64,000 bases of DNA, taken from NCBI GenBank assembly GCA_029962745.1, contig CM057157.1:21768916-21832915 (forward strand), given 5' to 3'. The DNA is from Echinometra lucunter (taxonomy: Eukaryota > Echinodermata > Echinoidea > Camarodonta > Echinometridae). Shown piece after piece: positions 24,401-46,333 of this stretch. Numbering within the stretch: the first letter of the stretch is position 1; every line of letters starts with the position of its first letter. The translations under genes and the position numbers were made by a program. The notes under the pieces are model-generated. The model saw only the letters and a program-made list of their open reading frames with translations. It did not search any database and had not been told where the DNA came from.

Positions 24401-26399
24401 TCAGTTACATCAGGCTGGACTCAGAATGTTCAAATGAGAATATTTTTAGATTTGCTTGAGGCCTTAAGTTTTGAAAAGTTAGATTTACCTTTAGTGATAA
24501 AGTATTTTCATCTTGAAAAATTTTGGCATGAAGCTTTTTTCATAATTTTGGTTTCTGAGAGATTAATTGAAACATACATATACCAGAGTAAAATTGCTCT
24601 CCTCTTCAGTTGTAATGTCATGGTAAGCATATTTTCATTTTTTTTATAAAAAAGGAGTGAAGTTAAATTACTTTTCTAAGTCAAGCTGCACAAGTATGGA
24701 GAGAGTGTTCGTGTTGACGTGCTGAGAGTCACCCACTCACAGTCTTGAGAGTTGTCTTCATGTCCTGTTCTCGGCCTAATACAGCAGGGATCCGATTCAG
24801 TCTGTGGTTTATTCTCGGAAAGGAAAACACAAGTTCAACCGAGCTCTTCCCCATACTGTTCCGGGGATAGGGGAGGATGTATGAATCATCCAATGCTATA
24901 ATCAATTCATTGTTAAGTCCCAGGTTCCTACACCCTCTTACTCTTATCCTTTTAATTCCTATCTAGACAGCCGCAAGGGAGGGGGGGGGGGGGGGTGAAG
25001 TTGGGGGAGAAAGCACAGATACATGTACATGTACTAAACAGGTGCTTCAACATCTGAGTCATCAAGTCGAAACTATTTTGATAAAACTCCGGTGTGAATC
25101 GGTGTTGTAACTTGAAAGGTCGTTGAATATTCACGAACAGTTGGAAGTGCCTGTATCTTCATGAATTTTGATATTTTTTTTCCATTTTGAGGGCATTTTT
25201 CTGCTTTGATAAAGCACACATTTTTGAAATTACTCCTGTGTGACTGAATTTTTTTTAATAGTAAGCTTAGATAAATAGTATTTAACATTTTCTTCCTAAA
25301 AGATCATCAATAAGTGCATTGTAAAACGATTCGCCCATTTCTGAAAATTTCCCAAAGAACTGTATGGCTTTGTTGAATATCTACAATAGATGTTAACTTA
25401 CTAGTACCAACATGGAGCAAAATAGAAGAAGAATTTATAAAGGTTTTATCTGACCTTTTCTGGGTCATATTAGGTGAATAATTCATAATCTTGGATGGTT
25501 TCAGTTAGTGAATATTTACATTTTAATTATGGGAGTAAATGTGAAAAGCATCATCCGTCAAGTCCTTTGAAAGCAAAGCTATACATTTAATTATCTGTTG
25601 TTTTGTGTTTGTTTTTGTTTTCATTTTGAAAGATAAGTTTGTGATAATGATTGAACTAAAGGACTCCGGATAGTGTGGATAGACGAGACCTAGGTTGTAA
25701 TAGTAACTTAGTAAGGGTCTCCTAGTTTTTACGTTCGGGGGTACATTATTTCTTTATTGAGTACAGTAGTAGCTACATATACAATGTACATACATGATGT
25801 TCATGTATTTTGATGGAGTGTGCAGTGCACAATATGTAGGAATCTTTTCTTTGAAAGTGAATCCTTTCATTTCACCAAGGGGGTACGGTAAGCTGAGAAG
25901 ACCCAGGAAGCATGAGGCTTGCAGAATCTTGAAAACTTTTTGGATAGATGCCAGGACGCACATTCCTGTTTGGAAAATCGAAAGCCGCTTGACGCTATAC
26001 GTACATGATGTCATGTATGGACCATGTACGTGTACATTGTGTGCTACCAAGTCAGGCAAATACCCCTTGTTTTTCCATTAGCTCCATACACCTCTGACCT
26101 TTGGGTCATCTTGGGTCAAGGAATGCTAACCTTCTTGGAGGTATGAAGTTCATTGAATGTTTGCCAAGCTTCCCCGAAGCACAATAATTTTATAGGAAAT
26201 GTTGACTAGAGCTGAAGAACTTTCCTGGAATTATACATGCAGGCCTACATGTACATGTATACCTCCTGAAAGAAAAAAAAAAGTTAAATGTCTTTGGTTT
26301 ATTAAATTACATGCTCTACATCACATGTATGTATATACCTACTATTTAGAAATGAGTATGCCTACATGTACTATACAGTTCTTGTCAAGTTACTATACT
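18481..26399. other. Long non-coding stretch, probably intronic
   Basis: I see no gene here. It holds G/C homopolymers (18568, 19532, 21049, 21274, 23174-23196, 24980), a (TTTC)n tract at 23865-23900, ATTT/ATTC-rich DNA at 21860-21960, and many TACATGTA motifs. Short frames such as 20780-21022 have no exon-grade context. Confidence 0.45.
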
Positions 26400-26405
26400 C
26401 CATGT

Positions 26406-26802
26406 CAGAGCTACCAAGTCTCACGCATTGTGCGTGAGACTCACGCATTCAGGGTCCGTCTCACGATCTCACGCATGGCACCCATTTTTCTCACGCATCG
26501 GGACCCGACAGAAAAAAAAAGCAACTTGGGCCTATAATAAGGAGCATAGCTCAAAAGATTAAAGTGATAGTTGCAATTGACGGTATTTTTACCTTTTGTC
26601 TTTCAAAATAAGTAAAAAATAGTCACTTAAGTATGCACCAGATCGCACCATTAAGAGCTAAAAATTGAAAAAGCTCCCTACCGTGGGAGGGGGGGTGTCC
26701 CCCCTCCCACACCCTCCCCCCGCTCGGTCGCTTCGCTCCCTCGCCAAGACGCCGAGTCATGAAAATCTCACTCATAAAATTGGGGGGAACTTGGCATCTC
26801 TG
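26406..26802. mobile_element. hAT-like MITE with G-rich hairpin and CACGCAT repeats
   Basis: The ends CAGAGCTACCAAGT and ACTTGGCATCTCTG are imperfect inverted repeats starting with the hAT-like CAGAG. The identical hexamer CCATGT lies immediately outside both ends (26400-26405 and 26803-26808). Inside are several TCTCACGCAT phrases at the left, and at 26678-26712 a near-perfect hairpin GTGGGAGGGGGGGTG/TCCCCCCTCCCAC followed by CGCTCGGTCGCTTCGCTCCC. No coding frame. Confidence 0.65.
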
Positions 26803-27917
26803 CCATGTATAATGTATGCTGCTGTAGTATGTCATAGCTCATTGTGCACCATTATTGTGATTGATATACATGTACATGTACAGATATAGTTAGCCCTACA
26901 TTGCATTTTTGTTGTTGTTGTTGTTAATAGTACCCGAATGATGAGAATACGATGTATGGATACATGTTGGAAAAATAAATTTTAATGTAGGCCCTACTAA
27001 CAACTTAGGCCTATAGTATCATTTATCAGGAGGCATCATGTACATGTAGTTGTTTGGTGCAATTAGATCATATTTACAATTGCATCAGATTGTCCCTGGT
27101 ACTTGTTTCTTTGTTGATACGTGGCAGCCAGCCAAGATGGGGCAAATCACGAGACTAGTAAAATTCCCTGGATATAGAACATCACCCCATCTGGGATTAG
27201 TCTGCAGGCACAGACCCACTTTGTACAACATCAAGTAGAACAAAAATGCTGCATATTCTATGGATTTGTAAATTTGTACAAAGTTGAACAGAAAAATGAT
27301 GCTTAAAGCTATGGCAGAATTGACATTTTATTGCACATGAAGGACCAGGCATTATATTGGAATATTTTAACATTCTTCAAAAAAGATGTTATTACTCTTT
27401 TTGGATGTTGTATTGGCACATACACTATTTCATGAGTCTAGTTACTTAGCCTTTTTACTATTTCCATTATCTACAAGAGCAAGGCCTATTGGAGTCTTAC
27501 ATTTCAGACACTGTTGTTACCCATTTTGACTGACAAAGGTTTGTGCCTGCAGACTAATCTCGGGCCTGACTTGTACACATCAGCGTATAGCTTGTTGTTG
27601 TTTTTCCTGAATATTCCAAAGGCTCCCTGATCGAGCCTCTACGTGGAGGTTACCCTGTAATCAGTCTTGTGAGCACTTCCACGTAACAGAGGGATTATTT
27701 CATCAGCCCTAAGAAACAGCCAGCCAATCGCAGTGCTTGGCTTACACAAAAGGAATAGCTCTGCCCTTATAAGGAAATGCTCATTCCTTATTTGGGGGAT
27801 AGCTGATTTGGGATGCGGTGACGCACACATAGGATACGTCAGTCAGGGCTGAGATCTATTATTGCATACAATGTATGCAGTGTGCGTGGGTTGTGAATGT
27901 ATTTGAGAGCCTGTTGG

Positions 27918-28084
27918 TATATAAAGCACAGTGGAACATATAGATCTTCCTAGTCTCCATCTACTTCAACCAGCAATAACAACTCAGAGATTCTCTGCAT
28001 TTTTACCCTTCACTATGCACATGCCCATCAATAACGAGCTATTTTTAATATCTTCTTCTTCATTGTGTGCTACTGCCAGCCGAG
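27918..28084 (+). promoter_or_regulatory. Candidate TATA promoter and non-coding first exon
   Basis: TATATAAAG at 27918-27926 is a strong TATA match. About 160 bp downstream is a donor CGAG/GTAATT (28085). The interval is C-rich and U-poor like a 5' leader. An ATG at 28015 opens a short frame leaving in phase 1, which is out of phase with the MNK exon at 32876, so it could only be a leader with an upstream ORF. This may be an alternative MNK promoter. Confidence 0.3.
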
Positions 28085-28740
28085 GTAATTCATTTAGTAA
28101 TATTTCTTATATATTTTTCTTAATAGAAATTGATTTTTGTTAGAATATGAGAAATGTTGTTCAGTGTTTGCTTGTGTGTGTTTTTGATGAAGAAGTATGA
28201 TTTTATTTTTTTGATATGCTTTTACATATTATGTAATAAAAATGACATTCTGATTGTGAAAAAGGTTTAGGTTAATTCCTAAAATAGATGTTTAATACTG
28301 AATTTAATGGCTTATGGTGTTCAATATCCAGCTGAATTAGTTTCCATATATTCAATGTAGCTCATGAGAGGAAACAAGATTGAGCAAGGATATGGTTGAA
28401 TGCACCGCAGCATTTACAGTGTGTCCTTACATATTTCTTGCGCAATTGAAACCGAAAATGAAATTGGACTTTTTAACTTAAAAAAAAAAATTCTTCTGCA
28501 GATCTGTGATGATGCTAAAAATACATTTTCTATTGTTCCGCCTGTATGAATATTGTGTGTCATGTAGCATTAGTGAGGTTAGACATGAACATTGCTTAGA
28601 CTTGTAGGGGAATCCCCTTATTATACCAAGAAGTATATATGTAACTTGTCCAAATTTGGCACTGTGACATCACTTCCATGAATATTATACATCAGCAAAG
28701 CAAATGCATGCTTCTTTAGAATTTACCTTTGTATTGATAA

Positions 28741-28744
<4 letters not shown>

Positions 28745-28793
<49 letters not shown>

Positions 28794-28797
28794 GTAA
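28745..28797. repeat. (GA)n microsatellite
   Basis: About 22 uninterrupted AG dinucleotides followed by a degenerate GA-rich tail to about 28830. Confidence 0.95.
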
Positions 28798-29076
28798 GAG
28801 AGTTAGAGTGCGAGTGAGAGAGATTTGGAGGGAATCAAAATGATTTGAAATTACTCAGCAACAGCTGCATATTAGTTTGATATGCCAATATTTGTTCTTA
28901 ATCCAAGATACAGATCAAACATAATCCTCACTTTGGGATTAATCTATGAGTAGGCCTAAAATATATCATACAACAGGGTGTGATTGCCCATATAATCTAG
29001 AATGACCTTTTTCCAAGAGCAGGAAAATTTGCACGCCCACAGAGAAAAATATGGCTTCATGTGCATGTGACTTTAA

Positions 29077-29484
29077 CCCATTCATGACAGAGGTCCACAT
29101 TTTGTGGTTTGGCCTAATATCTTTTAATGCAAAGCCCTAAAAATCATAACAAATACATGAGCAGAAAGAGCAAAAAATTCTACACAAACTGTGCCCATTT
29201 TGGTTGCATCAATATTCATTGTTTGATGCTGAAAATTTTTTAAAGGAAAATAAGCATTAAAATCCTTAAATTGGCAATGTGATAGAAAGTTTAAAATCAC
29301 CGTTTTCCCTGCAAATTAGCAACTTTTTGACTTCTCATCATAATTTCTGTCAATTTATAATTCATTTCAGATACATGACGTTTTATAAGAAAAATGTAGC
29401 AATAAAATAAAAATGTTGGTGTTGCCAATTTGAAGAATAAAAGCTGATCAAATTAGGCTTTAAATAATTCCTGTCACGAATGGG
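29077..29484. mobile_element. piggyBac-like MITE copy A, TTAA-flanked
   Basis: A 408-bp non-coding element begins CCCATTCATGACAG and ends CTGTCACGAATGGG, with TTAA on both sides (29073-29076 and 29485-29488). CCC...GGG termini inside a TTAA duplication are the hallmark of piggyBac transposition. A second copy, reverse-complemented and nearly identical, lies at 36623-37032. No transposase is encoded, so it would need a trans-acting enzyme. Confidence 0.85.
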
Positions 29485-29999
29485 TTAATACATCAACATA
29501 GCATTGACTTCCTAGTTCCTACATGCTTCTAGGATACTCGATGGTAAAGATCAACCCTTGGCGGAAATTAATTTGCTCTGAAAATTCCTCTTTACCTGAT
29601 GTTATCATCCGGATTGGCAGGAACAGGATGTGACGTTTGGGGGTGTGTTAAACTGATTGCGTCCTTTGAATTTGAGGCTATAATGTATGCCGTTGTATGG
29701 CTTTATTCTGAAGTTAGGCCCCTGACCTGTACTTTATAGTTACTATACGTATAATAAATAAAGTTGGAACTTTTAAAAGCAGCTTTTGAATCTGAAAATT
29801 GACCTTGTAAGGTGGTATGATAACTGCAAAACCTATGTCATGTGCTTCTTGGTTTTTTTTTGAAATTTTTTAAATGAATGATTGTTTTTTTTAAATTGGC
29901 CTTCATTTGTAGTTTCAGTGTACTAGAGCTTTTCTACTCCAGTGTACATTGTATTCACCAATCACTAGGCCTGACTATCAACCAAGGTAGTACATGCAT

Positions 30000-31197
30000 T
30001 GTAGGAAAGCAAACAGAAAACCATAACAAAATGCAAATGAATAAAAAAGATTGTGATATTAAGTAAACAAGCAAACGGCTGTAGACAGTTGTTACATGGA
30101 GCAGTCGGATGTAAACAAACTTCCCTACACCGATTGTTGCATCATCATTCATATTGATCACGAGACTGATCAGTCAATGGGGGCCTGCAAGAAGGTACGC
30201 AGGAATGTGGTCATGTGATCATAACAGACTTGTTGTGATTAGTGGAGCAATGCAAGTAGGCCCCTCAAATTCTATTTGAGAGACTAGATCACTCATGGTA
30301 GCTAGTGTTCTCTTTTATTACTCTTTGACTTTGGGAGTTTGGGCTTGTGCTTTCCAGTTGTAAATTTTTACAATGATTTGTTAGTGGAGCTCATAGTTTG
30401 GCCTAAAGATGGATGGGAAGGGGGGGGGGGGTGGAGAGAGAAAGTTAGTTCAGCTCCACTGTATCCTCTAACCTCCGTAATAATAGTTCCTGGTCCATAT
30501 ACCTGTATTTCCAGCCACAAGATAGGCCAATATGATGTACTAGTAATAGTGGAATCTGATACAGGTCAGGGAATGACCCTTCCAAGAACTTCCTTTACAA
30601 ACAAAGATTGTTCCACTGATTTGCCTCACTCTGCTCATAAAGTTTGACGACCTCTGTCCAGCTTATGACGTCCATGGTCAAGCCTTGAGGTAAGGACCCT
30701 TCAAAACTGACCCAGCCCAGGGTTATCCTCAACAGCAAATGGAATTAAAGAGTGACCACTGCTGCAAGGTGTTGGTTATTTGTCCTACATGTACATGTAG
30801 TTGGAGACTTTGAGGTCAGGTTATTTTGGAGAAGATCCCACTGTGTTGGGTATTTGGAAAAAGGTTGTTTGGAAAGAAGGGCAATTTTTAATTCCCTGAT
30901 CCCTTAGCTCTTTATTTCTTGGTCATGCAAATAAAAATTCACTTGTAATTTCTGTGACATGTTTTGTATACATTGTAGATACATTTTCATATAAAGTTCA
31001 ATTTTGCGAAACATTAGTCATTTTCTGTCTGTCTCTCTCCCTTCGTCCCTTCCCGTTCTCTCCTTTACTCTCCTTCTTCCTATCCGGCATCTACAAGGCT
31101 TTCTGTGCTTTCTCATTGTCTTGTCTTCACCCATCTGTCTCTCTCTTTTTTTTTTTTTCTTATGAAGTAGTCCTGACCTAGATGCAGGCCAAGCAAT

Positions 31198-31245
<48 letters not shown>

Positions 31246-32355
31246 TCATCCAGGTGCCCTTCACTTGAACCCAAACATCTTCTGTTTGTGATTGGAATGA
31301 CCCAGGAACAAATCCAGTATGCCCTAATAAGGGTCTAGCATTGCCAGTGGTTTTCCTGCCCATCCCACTCTAGTTCCTACCCAAAACCCCTTTTAGGGGT
31401 CAAACAGTCAGCTTTGATGACAGAATCTTTGTGTTATGATTGGAATATATTTTTGAAGTGTGCTTATTCAGGGCTTAAACAGCAACCCTTTTCTATAGGG
31501 GGGTCTGGAGTGGAATTTTCAGGAGTTTGTATCAGAATGGGAAGTTGGTAGAGACACCTTGATCAGACTGTATACAAATCTCACAAGACACTTGGTCACA
31601 TTTTGAAATGAGGAGGTTGGGGAGGCCAGGAAGGGAGGGGTCCATATCTCTTTGCTAGTTAGTGTACATTTTGAGCCTTGATAACAATTATTTCTTTGTT
31701 GTTGGGCTTTTGTGTATTGCATATATATGCCCCCCCCCCTTTCAACTGGGCTGACTGACAGTACACATATAAGTTACTGCTCTTCTTTGGAATTTGGAGG
31801 ACTCCTTGCCTTGTGGTCATTGTATGCATTGTGTCGTACATAATGTATCAGGGTTACAGTGTACAATAATTTTTCATTTTGTGAGACATTTTAGGGCAAG
31901 TGCCACAAGCATCCCACAATGTAGGTACATGTATAAGCCAAAACATGTCCCAGAAGCCACTATCACCATATTGGGTTCTTTGATCATGCTGCTTTGTTGT
32001 TTATGTCTTTGATCCCTGAAGTCCTCATTAAGGTCCTTAGAATTTGTGACAGGTCTTTGACATGACCTAGATGTGTCTTATTATAGTCTGGAGTTTTGAT
32101 TGATGGATGCTTGGAAGCTGGGATACACTAGATGGGTTGAAGTTCAAAGTCAGGTCGCCATTGCACTGGCACAGGGAAATTCCTCTTGGGAGTTGAATCA
32201 GAGGTCAAGCGGAGACTGAGAGGTAGGGAGAGAGAAAGAGAAAGAGAAAAAGAGAGAGAGATGATATTGGAATTTTTCAATTTAGAGAACAAAGGAGGGT
32301 GATGATAATTTATTCATGAACTTGAAAAAGCAAGAAAGAGGGGAGAAATAGACCT

Positions 32356-32389
<34 letters not shown>

Positions 32390-32875
32390 TGAAGAGTTCA
32401 ATATGCAGTCATCTTGATAATGACCCTTCATAAGAATGAGGTTTCCAGGAGTCCATAACTATGTTCTTGCTCAAGCATTCTTGTACCATATGCCTGTCAG
32501 ATCATCTTTGGCATGGTATAAAGCATGAACACATACACTATAGCTTGCTTTGTTGTCTGTAATACAGTGAAATTCCACTTTTAATTCCATATTAAGCATC
32601 ACTGAAAGGGAAATATGTTTGTTTGTGTTGAAATACAAATGCAGTTGTTGGCATGAGGCCAATTACATGTGGCAATAAACAATATTTCCATTTTTAGGTT
32701 TTGGTTTTGTTTGCACTAAAAATAAATAATGAGAGTTTTAAATGGGAATATTTCATTCATACTCTTACACAATCACTCATAATCAGTCATGGACATTCCC
32801 GGACATGTGAAGTACTTGAAATGAGGATCTTGTCATTTTACTGATTGGAGTTGTTGATTTGTTTCTTTGATGCAG
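30000..32875. other. Upstream or intronic DNA before the first certain MNK exon
   Basis: It contains a (CT)21 microsatellite at 31199-31240, (GA)n tracts at 32228-32262 and 32360-32386, and a G run at 30421. No exon with convincing borders was found. Confidence 0.45.
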
Positions 32876-40488
<7,613 letters not shown>

Positions 40489-41870
40489 AGGATCAGGAGG
40501 AATTAGACTTTGAGAGATTGCAAGTGATGCATTTGTTAGGGACAGAGTGTGAGGATTTGTACCGAATCGGTCGGTCCAAATAAGACTAATGGATGCTTTC
40601 TTGATAAAGCATGAGAGCTTTCGAAACTTAACTGACTAAATATGTGTCTTGAGCAAGTGGGACTGACCAAAGTGTTGCTGATCAAAAGTAGAGAATCACA
40701 AGCCTAGAGCCCAGCTCTGGCGATTTGTTTGCCTGTATGAATGGACTCATGTGTAATAGGGAGTATGGAGCTTTCGTAGAGTAAGAAATCTCGTAGGGAA
40801 TGACTCGCCAGATAGACAGTGGCCCTGTGCCTCATTTGATTTAGATTTGTTTGATTTTTTTTGTAAATTACCTGTGAGAAGTGGATTCAGTGTTCTGACC
40901 TCACCTTAATCCCATGTTCAGTCACTTACATTTTCCCCTCACACTGTGTATAATTTTGTTATTGGTTGATGACATTGCTGTGTTATTGTACATGTATATG
41001 ATATTCATGTACAAAGAAAGAAAAGGAAAAAAAAACTTACAGAAGCTAGAATAATGTTTGAAATATGACAAGTCATTTTGTAAGTAAACTTGAAGCACGG
41101 CAACATGTTTAGCATTGTGGTTTCTCTTTTTTTTTTTTGAATGACGGCATTTGTGTATTCGTAGACAAAATCAAAAGAAAAGATCAAATATTTTTAAAAA
41201 GAGTCTATTTTTATTTGTTGGTTGAAATTGTGCAAGATTTGATAGTCTTCCCTTCTTGCGGCAGTGTTGTTGAACAGGGATGCCATTGTGCTATCTTTAG
41301 GAGGAATATAAATTTTGTCAAATTGCTCAGCAAAGTGCTTTATAATTTTTTTGAAGCAGCCGAGCAAATAGATGTTCTTAAGCCTCATGGCGAAAACATC
41401 AACAATGAGTTACATTTTGGGATTTTTTTAGCTCTTAAACATTCCATTCATATTGAGTTAGCTTTAAATCATTATCAAAACATCGATTTTGTTGTTGTTC
41501 AGAAGCACTATTGTTGAAAGCCACTGTGGTGATTGAAAAAATGTTTTTGGGGGGTGAAGGGGGGGGGGGTGGAGTAAGTGGTGAGAGTCAAACCCCAAGA
41601 CTTTCCTTCTTGTTGGAGTCTCACTTCATATCACACAAATCAGTTCTCTTGTGAAAATCATGCAAATGTTTATTTTTCTCCTTTCTACTTTTGTGTTAAA
41701 TCCATTTCTTGTACATATTGGATTGTGTACAGATTTGTAAATATTATGCAACGAGTTGGTGAAAAAAAAAAAATTTTGATTACATTTGCATGAGAGCACT
41801 GGGAGCTCGAAACCTGTATTTGAAGTGCTGTTTATTGATTATGTTGTAGAAATAAAACAACTGGAATTCT
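40489..41870 (+). other. MNK 3' UTR with polyadenylation signal
   Basis: AATAAA at 41851-41856 follows the stop codon by 1.36 kb with no intervening gene. Another AATAAA at 44831-44836 could give a 4.3-kb 3' UTR. The frames inside (for example 41137-41517) lack exon context and a family signature. Confidence 0.6.
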
Positions 41871-44800
41871 AGGGGGTAATACTTAAAAATGAAAGAAAGG
41901 GTGTATTTTTAACATCACAGTGTCTTGAAACCAAGGGTTACATGATGTAGCTAAGTGCTACTGTTTCAGAAATCTTTGGTATTGGACAAATGACAAATCA
42001 GGTCTGTTTTGAGCTTTCTAGCTTAATTTTGAAGCAGCACTACACAGTTCTACTGAATTCAATCAATTTTTAGGATTCTGATGTGCTAAAAACAGTGAGG
42101 AGAATCTGTGTTTAAATTTCAGGTACATACTGGTTAAAGGTTCAAACTGCGAGGGGTTACTTCTCCCAAACATAGAGAGAACTATTCAAGTCTTCCTTAT
42201 ACTTGTGTGTAAAAACAAAAGTCACTGCATACTGCAAGGTATAGTTCAATGTGTTCTACAGTCTAACATTACATTAAGTGCACAAGCATTGTGCACTGGT
42301 GATGGATATATTTGTCACCTGATTAATGTTGTCATGTGAATGATCATGTGACGTTTGGAAGGTTTTATTGTCAGGACTCCTTTTCAAATCATTGTGCACA
42401 GGCAGGGAATAGCTATGTCACCCAATTGATTATCATGTGATTGATCATGTGACCTCTGGAATAACAAAAGTGAACAGGGATTTGATGGATACATTGTGTC
42501 TGCTGTATAAGTATTTTGAATTTTTCATATGGCGTCTGAAAAATTACCAAAGAGGATACATGTGCACTGCAGCAATTGTTTTGACAGGGATTGTTGGAGA
42601 GCTGTAAACCGTTGCAAAAGGAAGCTAGTGAAATCTACAATGGGCGATCTTGTAGAACAGAACAACCTTGTGATGTGTAGTGCCTTTTGGTAGAGACCTG
42701 GTGCAATTCTCGTGAGCGATATAGAACTATTGCTCGTCTTGTATTTTCATTATGGGTACAATGCATAACTACACATAGTTTAGACGGATCATGTGTTTGT
42801 TTTTGTACAATTTCCTGTGAGAGGATTGCTTTTGCTGTAAAAAACAATAGCAAACCCTAGGAAACCATATTTACATGTACGTTTCAAATATTGATTTATA
42901 GAAAAGTTTATGGAAGCAGGTCTTCTGAGACTTAATAATAGCTCTAGTGGAGAATAGTTCCTCTTCAACCATTGTTTTAAAGGGTTAGTGAAATACAGCA
43001 AAGAACACTATATGTGGGGCTACAAGATGGAATTACTGTATATTTACAATGTTCTAATACAAGGCATTTGTGAGGTATTCTGGTAAATTCATTTCGCATT
43101 GAGGTAGGGTAATCTTCACATTCATTTTGCTCAAGAACATGTGCAATATAAGTTGAGCTTTACACATAGTCAATCAAAAATATTTAAGGTCGGACATGTG
43201 TCAAGTTTATGGCATTAAGTCATTTAAAACCAAATTTGAAGTCGGCTTAATCAGTGAAGTGTTCAATTCCACTCTTAGCTAAGCTTTAAGCTTACTAACC
43301 TGGTTTTAATTTCAAAATGATTATGTTTTCATTTCCTTTGGTGCATTTTAAAAGTTTATCTTTTTTTATATAGATTTGCTTACCTTTTTTGTAATGTTTT
43401 ATATTATTTGTAACCATTTTCCCAGTTTGGTTGATACATTCTTTGCAGGCATTTTTTCTACTCGAGCTCCAGTATTAAAACTCTACAAAACATCCAAGAG
43501 CATAAGTTTTAAAATTGAAACTTCATTTTGTTTTTCACTACCATTTGAGAGATACAGGATGACTGATCATTGATAGAATATAATATTCTAGCCGTTTCTC
43601 TTTCTAGTATTACTTGAAGTAGCTTTCAAATAAGAAATATCTTCTCAGCCTGCTGGCCAGGCTTGTGCTGTTGATTTATATGGTGACATGTCTATCACGT
43701 TTTTCATAGAACTTTATCGAAACACAGCATTACTGACTTGCGATTTCTTTCGGTTGAAGATTCATATTCAGAAACCATTCAGAAAATATCACCTGTTGGC
43801 AAAAAATTAGTCGACTGAATTTATTTCTTCATGTATACATGTACCGGTAGTACAAATATCTTGAAAATAGTAAGATGAAGAAAACGGTGGATAGCAATGT
43901 CAAATATGACATGTGCTATTGTTTAGTAGATATTTTGTGGAGAATATGAGATGGGTGTATTTGTCGGTTGTATACAATTTACATGAGGATATACATGAAG
44001 ATCAGTTTCAACTTTCATTCAAATCAATGCTGGCAGGTGAAATTTTCTGCTATGATGTGTAGATGCCATATGCAGTGCCTTTTTCCAGGAGATGTTATGA
44101 AAATTAGCTTTCCTGTCTGTATGTGACAAAAAAAGGGGGTTATATTTACTAGTTACAAGCTGTAGTTGTGCTGTGTAAAAGAAAAAAAAAGGTGAAAATA
44201 CAATATGTTTATTTTACGTGAACTGATGGGGGCTATATCAAAATGCGCTGGCAATTTTTGTTGGAAATTCAGTGAATGGCTTCAACTGAAATTAAATATA
44301 AAGGCGAATGGGAAATGTATTCTACAGGATACAGAGTGGCGTAGGATTGATTTATCATTGGAAGTGACATCATTACAAAAATTTACAGTACTGAGGAATT
44401 GGCCATTCATTTGAGCAGTTTTATCATTGGTTCTCAGTATTTAAGCACTTTTTTTTCATACCATAAATGAACCATAAAATAATACATGTATTTAATAGTA
44501 AAAAGAAGAAGGCACAACTTGCCACCAACTTTTTTTTTTTTCACGGCATTGCATTCGTTATAGGGGTCATCTGTTGAATGTTTTGTGTGGAAGATAACTT
44601 ATACTTTCCCAATCTACTTCATGGGATCTGTAAAATGAGTTCATTCTTTGTTATACATAAAATGATGTTCCTTTGTGAATTTAAGTTATCAAGGCCCAGA
44701 TTTTGGGGTTATGCAGGTGAATTTGGCTTGAACTATCAGTATTGTCGTACGCATCGTCTTTATGTTTTCTGTGGAGAAGAACTTTTAAACACAGCTTTAT

Positions 44801-45880
44801 TTGAAAAACACAAGTGTATTTGAGAGATCCAATAAAAGTCTGGAAACAATATTTAATTGCCTTTTGATGTCATTATTAGTTGATGATCTGTGTCACAAAC
44901 TACTAATGATAACTGGAGTTCTGGTCATGTTCTAATGTGAAAGAAACTGTTGCAAAGAAACTATGAGAGTTTGATCAGTTGTATATAAACACAGGTGTCA
45001 AGTTTGAGATTTAGGAGACTATCGAATTGATAAGAAATTCATTTCCTTGCACTGCACGAAGAAATGAGTATATGAGACCACACGCAAATATGCGTGAATG
45101 TTATCCCCAAACTTTTCAGCTTTGTCGTGACATATTTCCAGTATTTCCAATATGAGGGCAGTTGAAAAGCAATCCTTTCTAGGGAACATTTTTACTATGA
45201 TATTTTTCCTGACTGACATGGATAGAATGAGAAAGCTCAGATTATTTTCACCTTTCCCAGAACTCGAGCTTCTCTTTAATGTGAACAAATTAAACCAAAA
45301 TTTGTCATCGCTATTACTTTCATTTTTATATAGTTCTATACAAAGTACATTGCTCTGTATGAAAAGATAAATTGTAATGAAGAAAACCGAGCACACAAAA
45401 ACACACTGTAACATATCCACATGCAAACACAAGCACGGCTGTGCACGACATGACTGTATTAATTCACTTTATCTTCACATCAATGTAGGTGACGCTGAAA
45501 TAGAGCATAGAAATCACAGGTACATGTGTATTTAGTTCTCACAATTAACATTTTATTCAGAAATACATGGAGCAAGAAATATTTAAACGGAAGGCAGATT
45601 GATGATGAGAAACTATGATCTTTCTTCTTATGCTATAGACAACATATCTACAGTGTATTACCATAACTGACAAGACAAAAGATAGTAACAGAAAAGTTTT
45701 TGCTACAAAATAGAATGTAATCATTAGGAAGGACCAAATCACTTAGGCAAATTTGCACTGATATTATTACCTTTGTGGGTAGAATTGTCGGGGAAAATTT
45801 TTCCTTGGTATATCTCTTTTCTGAAGTGCTCCATGCTAGGTATAATATTAGCATCATGCTTCTTATATCCTACAAAGAGT
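41871..45880. other. 3' flank or extended 3' UTR of MNK; no supported gene
   Basis: AT-rich DNA with unrecognised short frames, including an 81-codon frame at 44578-44823 ending ten bases before the second AATAAA, and a 137-codon minus-strand frame at 45432-45019. Neither shows a domain or splice context. Confidence 0.4.
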
Positions 45881-46333
45881 CTTGCGTATACGGGTATGTT
45901 AATATTTTTTTTCTTCTTCTAGGTTCACCTCTCAGTGTCTCACACCCAACAGCTTCTTCAAGACAAAAAGTGCTGAAGTCCATCTGTTTCTGTCACATCT
46001 ACAGTTGCAACAAGCAGTACTTGTGCTCCATCAACCCCTAAAGTGACAGCTCCCATTCCTGTTGTTTCAAGAAAGGATACATTGAAAGCAGAAATACTCT
46101 GGTCCCTAAAAGTGGTTGACGACCATTGATCATTTCATTCTTGTCAGCACAATACTGACCTCTTTCAAAGAATGTTCCCAGATTCAGCAATTGCTTAAGG
46201 GTTCCAACTGTCAGAGGCAAAATGCAGATACATGACTGTTTGGTTTGGGCCCATTTGTGCAAGATCTTCTGTATGACAATACGAAGAAGTCCTTACATTA
46301 TGCCATCCTATTTGATGAAAGTCTTAACCATAA

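Noticed and set aside
45019..45432. 137-codon minus-strand frame
   Set aside because: No domain, no plausible splice borders or promoter; AT-rich composition makes such frames likely by chance.
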